From Candidatus Mycolicibacterium alkanivorans (GTDB lineage: Bacteria; Actinomycetota; Actinomycetes; Mycobacteriales; Mycobacteriaceae): a DNA stretch of 64,000 bases. Within the stretch, counting starts at the first letter, position 1. Every line of letters starts with the position of its first letter. A model generated the notes under the pieces. The model was not told the origin of the DNA. It did not search any database and saw only the letters and a list, made by a program, of their open reading frames with translations. The position numbers and the translations under genes were made by a program. The DNA is taken from positions 3,968,001-4,032,000 of the forward strand of contig NZ_JAIVFL010000001.1 in the NCBI RefSeq assembly GCF_022760805.1, given 5' to 3'. Positions 1-10,990 of the stretch are shown here, piece after piece.

Positions 1-565
1 CCCGGTGCCGGCAGAACGCGGCGAAGTCATGCAGTCCCAGCAGATTTCGTGACGCCTCGGTCATCGCCGCGATGTCCAGCGGCCGCGGCCATGCTGTCAC
101 GTAGCGCGCCAGATCGGGGTCGACCCCGTAGGGTGCCGACGACAACCGATAGACGTAGTGCCGGCGAAGGGCCGAGAACCTGGCGTCGAATCCGGCTGGC
201 GCCCTGGTGATCTCACGCACCCGGACATCGGCGGGCAGGAACCGGCCCAGCCGGCGCACCAGCGGCAGAAATTCGGCTTCACCCGGCCGGGTGTGACGGG
301 GATAGGCCTGGACCAGCGCCTCGGCGGGGACGTCGACGTGGGCCACCTGGCCGCTGGCGTGGACACCGCTGTCGGTGCGGCCGGCGGCGAACAACCGGAC
401 CGGCACCCGGAAGACGGTCGAGAAGGCCTCGTCCAGAACACCGGCGACGGTCCGATGTCCGTCCTGCACCGCCCAGCCGGTGAAATCGGTTCCGTCGTAA
501 GCGATGTCGAGCCGCAGACGAACGTGCCCGCCACCGGAGTCGGCGGCGGGCACGTTCGTCGTCAC
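1..565 (-). CDS. truA: tRNA pseudouridine synthase A, N-terminal part (3' end beyond window)
   Basis: TruA isomerises uridines 38-40 in the anticodon arm of many tRNAs. About 188 residues are visible. They include the N-terminal motif [13 protein letters not shown] (residues 19-31) and the catalytic GRTDSGVHA motif, whose aspartate nucleophile is about residue 65. The C-terminal half lies past the left edge. The GTG at 565 follows the rplQ stop by 4 bases; a second in-frame GTG at 553 is possible. The first codons lie inside a perfect 16-bp inverted repeat (517-560), so the true start is uncertain. The gene is last in the alpha operon, as in M. tuberculosis. Confidence 0.9.
   Translation of the reverse strand, partial: MTTNVPAADSGGGHVRLRLDIAYDGTDFTGWAVQDGHRTVAGVLDEAFSTVFRVPVRLFAAGRTDSGVHASGQVAHVDVPAEALVQAYPRHTRPGEAEFLPLVRRLGRFLPADVRVREITRAPAGFDARFSALRRHYVYRLSSAPYGVDPDLARYVTAWPRPLDIAAMTEASRNLLGLHDFAAFCRHR
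517..560 (-). promoter_or_regulatory. Perfect 16-bp inverted repeat at the rplQ/truA junction
   Basis: Arms 517-532 and 545-560 are exact reverse complements around a 12-base loop. The hairpin begins 10 bases after the rplQ stop codon and covers the first truA codons. No U-tract follows it. It could attenuate transcription into truA or control truA translation. Confidence 0.6.
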
Positions 566-569
566 AGTC

Positions 570-1136
570 TCAGGACTCGTCAGTGTCCGAACCCTCGGCC
601 TGCTCCTCTGCGACGTCCTCGGCCTTGATCTCCTCGGCGCTGTCCTCCGCCTCCGGACCGGCCGCGACCTCGGGCTCGACCGCAGCCTCGGGCTCGACCG
701 CAGCCTGCGGCGCGGCAGCAGCCGCCACCGACACCTTCTTGGCTGCACGCCTGGCCCGGTCTGCCTCCGAGGTCACCGTCTTCTCCCGCACCAGCTCGAT
801 GACGGCCATCGGGGCGTTGTCGCCCTTGCGTGCCTCCACCTTGATGATTCGGGTGTAGCCGCCGTTACGGTCGGCGAAGAACGGGCCGATCTCGGCGAAC
901 AAGGTGTGCACCACGTCCTTGTCGCGGATCTTCTTCATCACCTCACGCCGGTTGTGCAGCGCGCCCTTCTTGGCGTGGGTGATGAGCTTCTCGGCGTACG
1001 GCCGCAGCGCCCTGGCCTTGGGCTCGGTCGTCTTGATCCGGCCGTGCTCGAAGAGCGACGTGGCCAGGTTGGCCAGAATCGCCTTCTGGTGCGAGGACGA
1101 CCCGCCGAGGCGAGGGCCCTTGGTGGGCTTGGGCAT
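570..1136 (-). CDS. rplQ: 50S ribosomal protein L17
   Basis: L17 is a large-subunit protein near the exit tunnel. The conserved core occupies roughly residues 1-120 and begins with [19 protein letters not shown]. It is followed by a 60-residue Ala/Glu-rich tail typical of actinobacterial L17; the total is 188 residues. The gene lies 52 bases downstream of rpoA and 4 bases ahead of truA, in the same transcription unit. Confidence 0.97.
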   Translation of the reverse strand: MPKPTKGPRLGGSSSHQKAILANLATSLFEHGRIKTTEPKARALRPYAEKLITHAKKGALHNRREVMKKIRDKDVVHTLFAEIGPFFADRNGGYTRIIKVEARKGDNAPMAVIELVREKTVTSEADRARRAAKKVSVAAAAAPQAAVEPEAAVEPEVAAGPEAEDSAEEIKAEDVAEEQAEGSDTDES

Positions 1137-1188
1137 TGCAATCTCCTAGGTGAGCCGATCTCCGTATCAGGTAAGACCGGGAAGGGAT

Positions 1189-2289
<1,101 letters not shown>

Positions 2290-2330
2290 TTAGGTGTCCT
2301 GCCGCAGGGAATTCCGCGGCAGACGTCTTC

Positions 2331-2936
2331 TTACTTCGAGTAGTACTCGACGATCAGCTGCTCGGCGAGCGGCACCTGGATCTGCTCACGGGTGGGCAGC
2401 TGGTGCACGAGGATTCGCTGACGCTCGCCGATGACCTGCAGCCAGCCCGGGATCGGACGCTCACCGGCGGTCTGACGCGACAGCTCGAACGGCAGCGTGT
2501 TCAGCGACTTGCCCCTGATGTCGATGATGTCGTACTGCGACACCCGGTAACTCGGGATGTTCACCTTGACACCGTTGACGGTGAAGTGGCCGTGGCTGAC
2601 CAGCTGGCGCGCCATCCGTCGGGTACGCGCCAGACCGGCGCGGTAGACGACGTTGTCCAGGCGGGTCTCCAGGATCTGCAGCAGGTTCTCACCGGTCTTG
2701 CCGGCCGAACGGTTCGCCTCTTCGTAGTAGCGGCGGAACTGCTTCTCCATGACGCCATAGGTGAAGCGGGCCTTCTGCTTCTCCTGCAGCTGCTGGCGGT
2801 ACTCGCTCTCCTTGATCCGCGCGCGGCCATGCTGGCCCGGCGGGTAGGGGCGCTTCTCGAACGACTGATCACCGCCAACGAGGTCGACGCCGAGGCGGCG
2901 CGACTTGCGGGTGGCGGGTCCGGTGTAACGAGCCAT
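2331..2936 (-). CDS. rpsD: 30S ribosomal protein S4
   Basis: S4 (201 residues) is a primary 16S rRNA binder that starts assembly of the small-subunit body. It has the N-terminal MARYTGPATRKSRRLGVDL and an S4 RNA-binding domain at about residues 91-155 (RLDNVVYRAGLARTRRMARQ, then HFTVNGVKVNIPSY). It lies 14 bases after rpsK and 83 bases before rpoA. Confidence 0.98.
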   Translation of the reverse strand: MARYTGPATRKSRRLGVDLVGGDQSFEKRPYPPGQHGRARIKESEYRQQLQEKQKARFTYGVMEKQFRRYYEEANRSAGKTGENLLQILETRLDNVVYRAGLARTRRMARQLVSHGHFTVNGVKVNIPSYRVSQYDIIDIRGKSLNTLPFELSRQTAGERPIPGWLQVIGERQRILVHQLPTREQIQVPLAEQLIVEYYSK

Positions 2937-2950
2937 GAGTCAGTTCCTCC

Positions 2951-3367
2951 CTAGACCCGGCGCCGCTTGGGCGGACGGCAGCCGTTGTGCGGCTGCGGGG
3001 TGACATCGGAAATCGCGCCCACCTCGAGGCCTGCGGCCTGCAGCGAGCGGATGGCGGTCTCGCGACCCGAACCCGGGCCCTTCACGAACACGTCGACCTT
3101 CTTCACGCCGTGCTCCTGCGCCTTGCGGGCGGCGTTCTCGGCGGCCAGCTGCGCGGCGAACGGGGTCGACTTACGCGAGCCCTTGAAGCCGACGTGACCC
3201 GACGACGCCCAGGCGATGACGTTGCCCTGCGGATCGGTGATCGAGACGATCGTGTTGTTGAACGTGCTCTTGATGTGCGCGGCGCCGTGCGGGACGTTCT
3301 TCTTTTCCCGACGACGGGTCTTCTGCCCCTTCTTGGGGGCAGCGCCGCCCTTCTTTGCTTGTGCCAT
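2951..3367 (-). CDS. rpsK: 30S ribosomal protein S11
   Basis: S11 (138 residues) sits on the small-subunit platform near the E-site mRNA. A basic N-terminus rich in Lys precedes the conserved core [20 protein letters not shown], and the protein ends [15 protein letters not shown]. It starts 6 bases after the rpsM stop, indicating one operon. Confidence 0.98.
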   Translation of the reverse strand: MAQAKKGGAAPKKGQKTRRREKKNVPHGAAHIKSTFNNTIVSITDPQGNVIAWASSGHVGFKGSRKSTPFAAQLAAENAARKAQEHGVKKVDVFVKGPGSGRETAIRSLQAAGLEVGAISDVTPQPHNGCRPPKRRRV

Positions 3368-3373
3368 CCGGGG

Positions 3374-3748
3374 TTACCTGGCCTTCTTCTTGCCGGCGAT
3401 GGTGCGCTTCGGGCCCTTGCGGGTACGCGCATTGGTCTTGGTCCGCTGGCCGCGCACCGGCAGGCCGCGGCGATGCCGCAGGCCCTGGTAGCAACCGATC
3501 TCGATCTTGCGGCGGATGTCGGCCTGCACCTCGCGGCGCAGGTCACCCTCCACCTTGAGGGTGGCTTCGATGTAGTCACGCAGCTGCGTGAGCTGATCGT
3601 CGGTCAGGTCCTTGGTGCGCAGATCCCGGTCGATACCGGTCGCGGCAAGGATTTCCTGGGAGCGGGTACGGCCGATGCCGTAGATGTAGGTCAGCGCGAT
3701 CTCCATGCGCTTGTCGCGCGGAAGATCGACGCCCACTAGACGTGCCAC
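3374..3748 (-). CDS. rpsM: 30S ribosomal protein S13
   Basis: S13 (124 residues) is in the 30S head and contacts P-site tRNA and L5. It opens with [20 protein letters not shown] and contains the helix-hairpin-helix [13 protein letters not shown]. The start is a GTG at 3748. The 169 bases separating it from rpmJ contain no gene I can support. Confidence 0.98.
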   Translation of the reverse strand: MARLVGVDLPRDKRMEIALTYIYGIGRTRSQEILAATGIDRDLRTKDLTDDQLTQLRDYIEATLKVEGDLRREVQADIRRKIEIGCYQGLRHRRGLPVRGQRTKTNARTRKGPKRTIAGKKKAR

Positions 3749-3917
3749 AGGGCTGTGTTCCTTCTTCTAAGCGGAGGTCTGTTCCCAGTCCGTTCCCGAC
3801 TGCGTCGGGGCCCGGCCTCCGTTCCGGGCGTGGGTGAGCAGCCAATCTGCTCAGTGGTACTGGGAGGTCTGCATTCAGTTGTGGTTACTGCGACGCCGCT
3901 GAGGGGCGGCAGTGGGC

Positions 3918-4031
3918 TTAGCCCTGCCGCTGCTTGTGGCGCGGATCAGAGCAGATCACCATGACCCGCCCATGCCGGCGGATCACCCTGCACTTGTCGC
4001 AGATCGCCTTGACGCTCGGGTTCACCTTCAC
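3918..4031 (-). CDS. rpmJ: 50S ribosomal protein L36, zinc-ribbon form
   Basis: A 37-residue protein read from a GTG at 4031 to a TAA at 3918. It carries the complete zinc ribbon C11, C14, C27 and H32 ([11 protein letters not shown], then [12 protein letters not shown]). Zinc-binding (C+) L36 is the housekeeping form; mycobacteria also have zinc-free paralogues used under zinc limitation. Its position between infA and rpsM matches the standard alpha-operon order. Confidence 0.95.
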   Translation of the reverse strand: MKVNPSVKAICDKCRVIRRHGRVMVICSDPRHKQRQG

Positions 4032-4093
4032 GGCTCGTTGATCCTTCTAGTTCTCGTCGGTTGTCTTGATGTCATGCTGGCTCGGAGCCGGGC

Positions 4094-4315
4094 CTACTTG
4101 TACCGGTACACAATGCGACCCCGGGTCAGGTCGTAGGGAGACAACTCCACCACCACCCGGTCCTCGGGAAGGATGCGGATGTAGTGCTGCCGCATCTTGC
4201 CGCTGATGTGAGCGAGCACCTTGTGACCGTTCTCCAGCTCAATGCGAAACATCGCATTGGGCAGGGGCTCGACCACGCGGCCCTCGACCTCGATGGCACC
4301 GTCTTTCTTGGCCAT
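4094..4315 (-). CDS. infA: Translation initiation factor IF-1
   Basis: IF-1 (73 residues) is a single S1-like OB-fold protein that blocks the ribosomal A site during initiation. The sequence begins [20 protein letters not shown] and contains [20 protein letters not shown] and [20 protein letters not shown]. It is the first gene of the alpha operon, behind its own promoter (4482-4510) and a leader of roughly 160 bases. Confidence 0.98.
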   Translation of the reverse strand: MAKKDGAIEVEGRVVEPLPNAMFRIELENGHKVLAHISGKMRQHYIRILPEDRVVVELSPYDLTRGRIVYRYK

Positions 4316-4379
4316 AACCTCTCACATCCTGCTTTTGTTGGTCCTGCGGGCACCAGCCGCTTGCGGCGACAGGCACTCA

Positions 4380-4405
4380 CAGTCGGGCAGCATTCGCCCC
4401 GACTG
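4380..4405 (-). promoter_or_regulatory. Hairpin in the infA leader
   Basis: Arms 4380-4387 (CAGTCGGG) and 4398-4405 (CCCGACTG) form an 8-bp stem with a 10-base loop, about 65 bases upstream of the infA start. The infA mRNA has a short U run just before the stem rather than after it, so this is more likely a leader fold than a terminator. I see no gene in the rest of 4316-4731. Confidence 0.4.
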
Positions 4406-4481
4406 CAAAAACGTGAGCCGGTGACAGGAAACTCCAGGACTGGGCACGCAAGAGTCGGCGCGGGAACCGCACCGTTGGTCT

Positions 4482-4510
4482 ACGATACCCGTTTCGCCGC
4501 GCTACTCCAA
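4482..4510 (-). promoter_or_regulatory. Predicted infA operon promoter
   Basis: Read on the minus strand: -35 TTGGAG (4510-4505), 17-base spacer, -10 TATCGT (4487-4482). The same -35 hexamer and spacing recur before rplN and rpsL. The predicted start near 4475 gives a leader of about 160 bases. Confidence 0.6.
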
Positions 4511-4731
4511 AACGCGGCATCCGCCACTCGTGGCACCGGCACCGGAGGCGCCCACGCCCGCCGAGCTGTCGTCGGAATAGTTCACGACCGGACCGAGGTT
4601 GAAGGACAGGCGGCCAATCTCCTTCGGCCACGAACAGCAGCGACCAGTTGAAAGCCATACCCGACGTCCCCTGGGGATTCGAAGCCTAAGGCCGACGGCC
4701 CCAGACGCCCGTCAAGAAAGGTAAGGATCAG

Positions 4732-5589
4732 ATGACCGACCCTTCACTGCTCAAGCCCGACCTCGGCCGGTTCGGGGTGTGGACCGGCGGCGCGGTGACC
4801 CCCGAGCAGGCGGTCGAGATCGAGCGGCTGGGCTACGGCGCGGTGTGGGTCGGCGGATCCCCCGCGGCCGCACTGGAGTTCGTCGAGCCGATCCTGGAGC
4901 GCACCGAGAACCTGTCCGTCGCGACCGGGATCGTCAATATCTGGAGCGCCCCGGCCGACGAGGTGGCCGAGTCCTACCACCGCATCGAGAACGCCTATCC
5001 AGGCCGGTTCCTGCTCGGCGTCGGCGTGGGCCATCCCGAGCACACCCAGCAGTACCAGAAGCCGTACGAGGCCCTGGTGAGTTATCTCGACGAGCTGGAC
5101 CGCCACACCGTGCCGACCAGCCGCCGGGTGATCGCCGCGCTGGGACCCAAGGTGCTGCAACTGTCGGCGCGGCGCAGCGCCGGCGCCCATCCCTACCTGA
5201 CCACACCCGAGCACACCGCGCAGGCCCGCGACCTGGTGGGGGCGTCGGTGTTCCTGGCGCCCGAACACAAAGTGGTGCTGTCGACGGACGCCGATGCCGC
5301 CCGCGAGCTGGGCCGCCAGAGCGTCGGCTTCTATCTGGACCTGAGCAACTACGTCAACAACTGGAAGCGGCTGGGTTTCACCGACGCCGATGTCGCCAAG
5401 CCCGGCAGCGACAAGCTGATCGACGCGGTGGTGGCGCACGGAACACCCGAGGCGGTCGCCGCGCGGCTGACCGAGCACCTCGACTCCGGCGCCGACCACG
5501 TGACGATTCAGGTGCTGGGCGGCTGGGACAAGCTGATCCCCACGCTCACCGAACTGGCCGGGCCGCTGGGGCTCACCGCGACCGAGTGA
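4732..5589 (+). CDS. LLM-class F420-dependent oxidoreductase, Rv3463-like
   Basis: A luciferase-like TIM-barrel protein of 285 residues, the usual length for actinobacterial F420-dependent LLM reductases. N-terminal LGRFGVWTGGAVTPEQAVEI and LSVATGIVNIWSA match the family. GRFLLGVGVGHPEHT (about 101-115) is the characteristic loop. Substrate unknown. The ATG at 4732 follows an AAGGTAAGGA ribosome-binding stretch. It is divergent from infA and 35 bases ahead of rmlB, the same neighbourhood as Rv3463 in M. tuberculosis. Cofactor assignment is by family only. Confidence 0.8.
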   Translation: MTDPSLLKPDLGRFGVWTGGAVTPEQAVEIERLGYGAVWVGGSPAAALEFVEPILERTENLSVATGIVNIWSAPADEVAESYHRIENAYPGRFLLGVGVGHPEHTQQYQKPYEALVSYLDELDRHTVPTSRRVIAALGPKVLQLSARRSAGAHPYLTTPEHTAQARDLVGASVFLAPEHKVVLSTDADAARELGRQSVGFYLDLSNYVNNWKRLGFTDADVAKPGSDKLIDAVVAHGTPEAVAARLTEHLDSGADHVTIQVLGGWDKLIPTLTELAGPLGLTATE

Positions 5590-5615
5590 GCGCGGCGGCC
5601 GCCCGTTACCGTTAG

Positions 5616-6620
<1,005 letters not shown>

Positions 6621-6621
6621 C

Positions 6622-7227
6622 ATGAGCTTTCGTGAGCTGTCGGTGCCGGGCGCCTGGGAGATCACTCCGTCGCAGCATGGCGACGACCGCGGGATGTTCT
6701 TCGAATGGTTCACCGAGGGCGCGTTCGCCGAGATGACCGGCCACGCGTTCGACATGCGGCAGGCCAACTGCTCGGTGTCGGCGGCCGGGGTGCTGCGCGG
6801 CCTGCACTTCGCCCAGCTGCCGCCCAGCCAGGCCAAGTACGTGACGTGTGTGAAGGGATCGGTGTTCGACGTCGTCGTCGACGTCCGGGTCGGCTCCCCC
6901 ACCTACGGCCGGTGGGATTCGGTGCTGCTCGACGATGTCGACCACCGTTCGGTCTACCTCTCCGAAGGACTGGCGCACGGTTTCCTTGCGCTGCAAGATG
7001 ATTCGACCGTGATGTACCTGTGCTCGGCACCGTACGCACCGCGGCGCGAGCACACCATCGCCGCCACCGACCCGGCGATCGGCATCCAGTGGCCGCTGCC
7101 GGCCGATCAGCTGGTGCTCTCCGGGCGCGACGCCGCCGCCGCACCGCTGGCCGAGGTGGCGGCCGCCGACCTGCTGCCCAGCTGGGCCGACTGCCGCGCG
7201 TTCGTCGACGGATTGCCCCGGCGATAG
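6622..7227 (+). CDS. rmlC: dTDP-4-dehydrorhamnose 3,5-epimerase
   Basis: RmlC epimerises C3 and C5 of dTDP-4-keto-6-deoxyglucose to the L-rhamno form. This 201-residue cupin has the substrate-pocket stretch GVLRGLHFAQLPPSQAKYV with the general-base histidine, then KGSVFDVVVDVRVGSPTYG and SEGLAHGFLALQDDSTVMYL. It overlaps or abuts rmlB (stop then ATG), so the two steps are probably co-translated. Confidence 0.95.
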   Translation: MSFRELSVPGAWEITPSQHGDDRGMFFEWFTEGAFAEMTGHAFDMRQANCSVSAAGVLRGLHFAQLPPSQAKYVTCVKGSVFDVVVDVRVGSPTYGRWDSVLLDDVDHRSVYLSEGLAHGFLALQDDSTVMYLCSAPYAPRREHTIAATDPAIGIQWPLPADQLVLSGRDAAAAPLAEVAAADLLPSWADCRAFVDGLPRR

Positions 7228-7265
7228 TCCCAGCCCGTGACCCCTTGCGCACCGCCGCGATCGGT

Positions 7266-7283
7266 TACTAGGATGTCCTAGTA
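7266..7283. promoter_or_regulatory. Perfect 18-bp palindrome upstream of mmsA (operator candidate)
   Basis: TACTAGGA-TG-TCCTAGTA, two perfect 8-base arms with a 2-base centre, 31 bases before the mmsA ATG. A TAGTAT hexamer (a plausible -10) overlaps the right arm. The length and symmetry suit a TetR/MarR-type homodimer. Which regulator binds cannot be told from the sequence. Confidence 0.6.
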
Positions 7284-7314
7284 TTCAGCCGCAGGGTCAG
7301 CCAAGGGACAGTCC

Positions 7315-8835
7315 ATGAGCACAACCATCCAGCACTTCATCGACGGCAAGCGCAGCAACCTCAGCAGCACGCGCACCGCGGACGTCTTCAACCCCAGCAC
7401 CGGGGAAGTGCAGGCCAAGGTGCTGCTGGCCTCGGCCGCCGACGTCGACACCGCGGTGGCCTCGGCGGTGGTGGCCCAGAAGGAGTGGGGCGCGTGGAAC
7501 CCGCAGCGCCGGGCCCGCGTCCTGACGAAGTTCATCGAGTTGGTCAACGCCAACGCCAACGAGCTGGCCGAGTTGCTCTCGATCGAGCACGGCAAGACCG
7601 TCCCCGACGCCCTCGGTGACATCCAGCGCGGCATCGAGGTCATCGAGTTCGCCACCGGAATCCCGCACCTGATGAAGGGCGAGTTCACCGAGGGCGCCGG
7701 CCCGGGCATCGACGTGTACTCGATCCGCCAGCCGCTCGGCGTGGTCTGCGGCATCACCCCGTTCAACTTCCCGGCGATGATCCCGCTATGGAAGGCCGGC
7801 CCCGCACTGGCCTGCGGTAACGCATTCATCCTCAAGCCCTCCGAGCGCGACCCGTCGGTACCGCTCCGGCTGGCCGAGCTGTTCCTCGAAGCCGGCCTAC
7901 CGCCGGGCGTATTCCAGGTCGTACAGGGCGACAAGGAAGCGGTCGACGCACTGCTCGCCCATCCCGACATCAAGGCCTACGGCTTCGTCGGCAGCTCCGA
8001 CATCGCGCAGTACATCTATGCCACCGCCGCGGCCAACGGCAAGCGCGCACAGTGCTTCGGCGGCGCCAAGAACCACATGATCGTCATGCCCGACGCCGAC
8101 CTGGACCAGGCCATCGACGCCCTCGTCGGCGCCGGTTACGGCAGCGCCGGCGAGCGCTGCATGGCCATCAGCGTCGCGGTCGCTGTGGGCGACGAGACCG
8201 CGAACCGCCTTCGCGCCCGGCTCGCCGAACGGGTCGAACACCTCCGGGTCGGCCACAGCCTGGACCCCAAGGCCGACTACGGGCCGCTGGTCAATGAGGC
8301 CGCCCTCGACCGGGTGCGCGGCTACATCGACGCCGGTGTCGCCGCCGGTGCCGACATCGTCGTCGACGGACGCGACAAGGGCAGCGACGAACTGACATTC
8401 GGCGACGACAGCATCGAGGGCGGCTTCTTCATCGGCCCGACCCTGTTCGATCACGTCACCACCGACATGTCCATCTACAAGGACGAGATCTTCGGGCCGG
8501 TGGTATGCATCGTGCGCGTCAAGGATTACGAGGAAGCCCTGCGGCTGCCCAACGAGCACGAGTACGGCAACGGCGTGGCGATATTCACCCGCGACGGCGA
8601 CACCGCCCGCGACTTCGTCTCGCGCGTGCAGGTCGGCATGGTCGGCGTCAACGTGCCGATCCCGGTTCCGGTGGCGTATCACACCTTCGGCGGCTGGAAG
8701 CGGTCCGGTTTCGGCGACCTCAACCAGCACGGGCCGGCCGCGATCCAGTTCTACACCAAGGTCAAGACGATCACCGAGCGGTGGCCGTCGGGTATCAAGG
8801 ACGGCGCCGAGTTCGTCATCCCGACGATGAAATGA
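7315..8835 (+). CDS. mmsA: Methylmalonate-semialdehyde dehydrogenase (CoA-acylating)
   Basis: MmsA oxidises methylmalonate semialdehyde to propionyl-CoA with NAD and CoA, late in valine breakdown. The 506-residue ALDH-fold protein has ITPFNFPAMIPLWKAGPALA with Asn151, FVGSS in the cofactor site, and catalytic Cys282 in SAGERCMAI. The CoA-acylating subfamily typically lacks the general-base Glu of ordinary ALDHs. The ATG at 7315 follows an AAGGGA site. It overlaps the next gene by 4 bases (ATGA). Confidence 0.95.
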   Translation: MSTTIQHFIDGKRSNLSSTRTADVFNPSTGEVQAKVLLASAADVDTAVASAVVAQKEWGAWNPQRRARVLTKFIELVNANANELAELLSIEHGKTVPDALGDIQRGIEVIEFATGIPHLMKGEFTEGAGPGIDVYSIRQPLGVVCGITPFNFPAMIPLWKAGPALACGNAFILKPSERDPSVPLRLAELFLEAGLPPGVFQVVQGDKEAVDALLAHPDIKAYGFVGSSDIAQYIYATAAANGKRAQCFGGAKNHMIVMPDADLDQAIDALVGAGYGSAGERCMAISVAVAVGDETANRLRARLAERVEHLRVGHSLDPKADYGPLVNEAALDRVRGYIDAGVAAGADIVVDGRDKGSDELTFGDDSIEGGFFIGPTLFDHVTTDMSIYKDEIFGPVVCIVRVKDYEEALRLPNEHEYGNGVAIFTRDGDTARDFVSRVQVGMVGVNVPIPVPVAYHTFGGWKRSGFGDLNQHGPAAIQFYTKVKTITERWPSGIKDGAEFVIPTMK

Positions 8836-10025
8836 ACTTACTGGGTATGGACGACGACGAACGCGTGATCGTCGAGACAGCGGCCGCGTTCGCCGCCAAA
8901 CGTCTTGCGCCGCATGCCTTGGAGTGGGACCACTCCAAGCACTTCCCCGTCGATGCACTGCGCGAGGCCGCCGAGCTGGGGATAGGCGCGGTCTACTGCG
9001 GTGAGGACGTCGGCGGCAGTGGCCTGCGTCGGCTGGACGCCGTCCGGATCTTCGAGCAACTGGCCACCGCCGATCCAGCGATCGCGGCGTTCATCTCGAT
9101 CCACAACATGTGCGCGTGGATGATCGACACCTACGGCACCGCCGACCAACGCAAGTCGTGGGTGCCGCGGCTGGCGTCGATGGAGGCGATCGCCAGTTAC
9201 TGCCTCACCGAGCCGGGTGCGGGCTCGGATGCGGCGGCGCTGCGCACCAAGGCCGTTCGGGACGGTGAGCACTACGTGCTCGACGGCGTCAAGCAGTTCA
9301 TCTCCGGGGCGGGCAGCTCCGACGTCTACGTGGTGATGGCGCGCACCGGCGGCGAGGGACCGCGCGGCATTTCGGCGTTCATCGTCGAAAAGGGCACACC
9401 GGGGCTGAGTTTCGGCCCCAACGAGGAGAAGATGGGCTGGAACGCCCAGCCCACCGCCCAGGTCATCATGGAAGGTATGCGGGTGCCGGCCGACGCGATG
9501 CTCGGCGGTCCGGAAGGAGAAGGCGGCGGTTTCGGCATCGCGATGAACGGCCTCAACGGCGGCCGGCTCAACATCGCCGCCTGCTCACTGGGCGGCGCGC
9601 AGGCCGCCTTCGACAAGGCGGGACGCTACCTGGCCGACCGGCAGGCCTTCGGCGGCGCACTACTCGACGAGCCCACCATCAGGTTCACCCTCGCCGACAT
9701 GGCCACCGCGCTGGAGACCTCCCGGCTGATGCTGTGGCGTGGGGCCAGCGCGCTGGACAACGACGAACCCGACAAGGTGGCGTTGTGCGCGATGGCAAAG
9801 CTGCACGTCACCGACGCCTGTTACGGCGTAGCCGACCAGGCGTTGCAGCTGCACGGTGGCTACGGATATCTGCGGGAGTACGGCCTGGAGAAAATCGTCC
9901 GCGACCTTCGGGTGCACCGAATCCTGGAGGGCACCAACGAAATCATGCGCGTAGTCATCGGGCGGGCCGTCGCGAGCGGTGCTCGCAATCCGGCCGAGGC
10001 CGCCCGGGTACGCGCAACGGCATGA
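8832..10025 (+). CDS. fadE9: Acyl-CoA dehydrogenase, isobutyryl-CoA type (FadE9-like)
   Basis: A 397-residue flavin acyl-CoA dehydrogenase. Family motifs include YCLTEPGAGSDAAALRTKA, WITSGA-like VKQFISGAGSSDVY, RQAFGGALLDEPTIRFTLAD and the C-terminal ILEGTNEIMRVVIGR with the catalytic glutamate. Its place between mmsA and mmsB points to isobutyryl-CoA (valine) as substrate. The first ATG (8832) overlaps the mmsA stop; an ATG at 8847 would give a protein five residues shorter, nearer the FadE9 length I recall. Specificity is inferred from context. Confidence 0.9.
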   Translation: MNLLGMDDDERVIVETAAAFAAKRLAPHALEWDHSKHFPVDALREAAELGIGAVYCGEDVGGSGLRRLDAVRIFEQLATADPAIAAFISIHNMCAWMIDTYGTADQRKSWVPRLASMEAIASYCLTEPGAGSDAAALRTKAVRDGEHYVLDGVKQFISGAGSSDVYVVMARTGGEGPRGISAFIVEKGTPGLSFGPNEEKMGWNAQPTAQVIMEGMRVPADAMLGGPEGEGGGFGIAMNGLNGGRLNIAACSLGGAQAAFDKAGRYLADRQAFGGALLDEPTIRFTLADMATALETSRLMLWRGASALDNDEPDKVALCAMAKLHVTDACYGVADQALQLHGGYGYLREYGLEKIVRDLRVHRILEGTNEIMRVVIGRAVASGARNPAEAARVRATA

Positions 10026-10042
10026 GGCAAAGGAGCCTACGC

Positions 10043-10912
10043 ATGACGACGATCGCGTTTCTGGGCCTGGGCCACATGGGCGGGCCGATGGCGGCCAACC
10101 TGGTCACCGCCGGCTACACCGTTCGCGGCTTCGACCCGGTGCCCGCATTGCGCGCGGCCGCCGAGGAGAAGGGTGCGTCGGTGTTCGATGCCGGCGCCGC
10201 CGCGGTAGCCGAGGCGGACGTCGTCATCACCTCGCTGCCCAACGGGGCGATCGTGAAAGCCTGCTACGCCGAGGCACTTCCGGCCGCCAAGGCGGGCGCC
10301 CTGTTCATCGACACGTCCACGATCTCTGTCGACGACGCCCGCGAGGTCCACGCCCAAGCGTCGACTGCCGGGATGGCCCAGCTCGACGCCCCGGTCTCCG
10401 GCGGCATCAAGGGCGCGACCGCGGGCACGCTGGCCTTCATGGTCGGCGGTGAGAGCGAGGCCCTGGACCGGGCCCGTCCGGTGCTGGAACCCATGGCCAG
10501 CAAGGTCATTCACTGCGGAGCCTCCGGGGCGGGCCAGGCCGCCAAGCTGTGCAATAACATGGTGCTCGCAGTGCAGCAGATCGCCGTCGGTGAGGCCTTC
10601 GTGCTGGCCGAGAAACTCGGCCTGTCGGCGCAGTCACTGTTCGACGTGATCACCGGAGCCACCGGCAACTGCTGGGCCGTGCACACCAATTGCCCTGTCC
10701 CCGGCCCGGTTCCGACCTCGCCGGCCAACAACGACTTCAAGCCCGGTTTCGCCGCCGCGCTGATGAACAAGGACCTCGGCCTGGCGATGGACGCGGTGTC
10801 GTCCACCGGAGCCTCGGCGCCACTGGGCACGCACGCCGCCGAGATCTACGCCAAGTTCGCCGCCAACCACGGCGACCTGGACTTCAGCGCGGTCATCGAA
10901 ACCCTGCGCTGA
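10043..10912 (+). CDS. mmsB: 3-hydroxyisobutyrate dehydrogenase
   Basis: MmsB oxidises 3-hydroxyisobutyrate to methylmalonate semialdehyde, the substrate of MmsA. The 289-residue protein has the Rossmann motif FLGLGHMGGPMAANL (residues 5-19), the family signature DAPVSGGIKGATAGTLAFMVGG, and the catalytic lysine in GAGQAAKLCNNM. The ATG at 10043 is preceded by AAAGGAG 7 bases upstream, so I preferred it to an upstream in-frame start inside fadE9. It closes the mmsA-fadE9-mmsB operon and is followed by a bidirectional hairpin. Confidence 0.95.
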   Translation: MTTIAFLGLGHMGGPMAANLVTAGYTVRGFDPVPALRAAAEEKGASVFDAGAAAVAEADVVITSLPNGAIVKACYAEALPAAKAGALFIDTSTISVDDAREVHAQASTAGMAQLDAPVSGGIKGATAGTLAFMVGGESEALDRARPVLEPMASKVIHCGASGAGQAAKLCNNMVLAVQQIAVGEAFVLAEKLGLSAQSLFDVITGATGNCWAVHTNCPVPGPVPTSPANNDFKPGFAAALMNKDLGLAMDAVSSTGASAPLGTHAAEIYAKFAANHGDLDFSAVIETLR

Positions 10913-10927
10913 GCGCTGAGTTCCTCC

Positions 10928-10989
10928 CGCGAGCAGACACAAAAGACCCCGACACGCCGAGGATTTGCGGGCTTTTGCGTCTGCTCGCG
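10928..10989. terminator. Bidirectional hairpin, GAGCAGAC family, copy A
   Basis: Arms 10928-10945 and 10972-10989 pair over 18 bp with one mismatch. It fills the gap between the convergent mmsB and marR stops. Its asymmetric loop begins CCCCGACACGCCG, shared with copies near 53.8 and 54.8 kb, and in reverse orientation with the copy near 48.0 kb. Confidence 0.75.
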
Positions 10990-10990
10990 G

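Noticed and set aside
4377..4658. Small minus-strand frame (93 codons) upstream of infA
   Set aside because: It covers the infA promoter and leader, has no supported start and resembles nothing I know.
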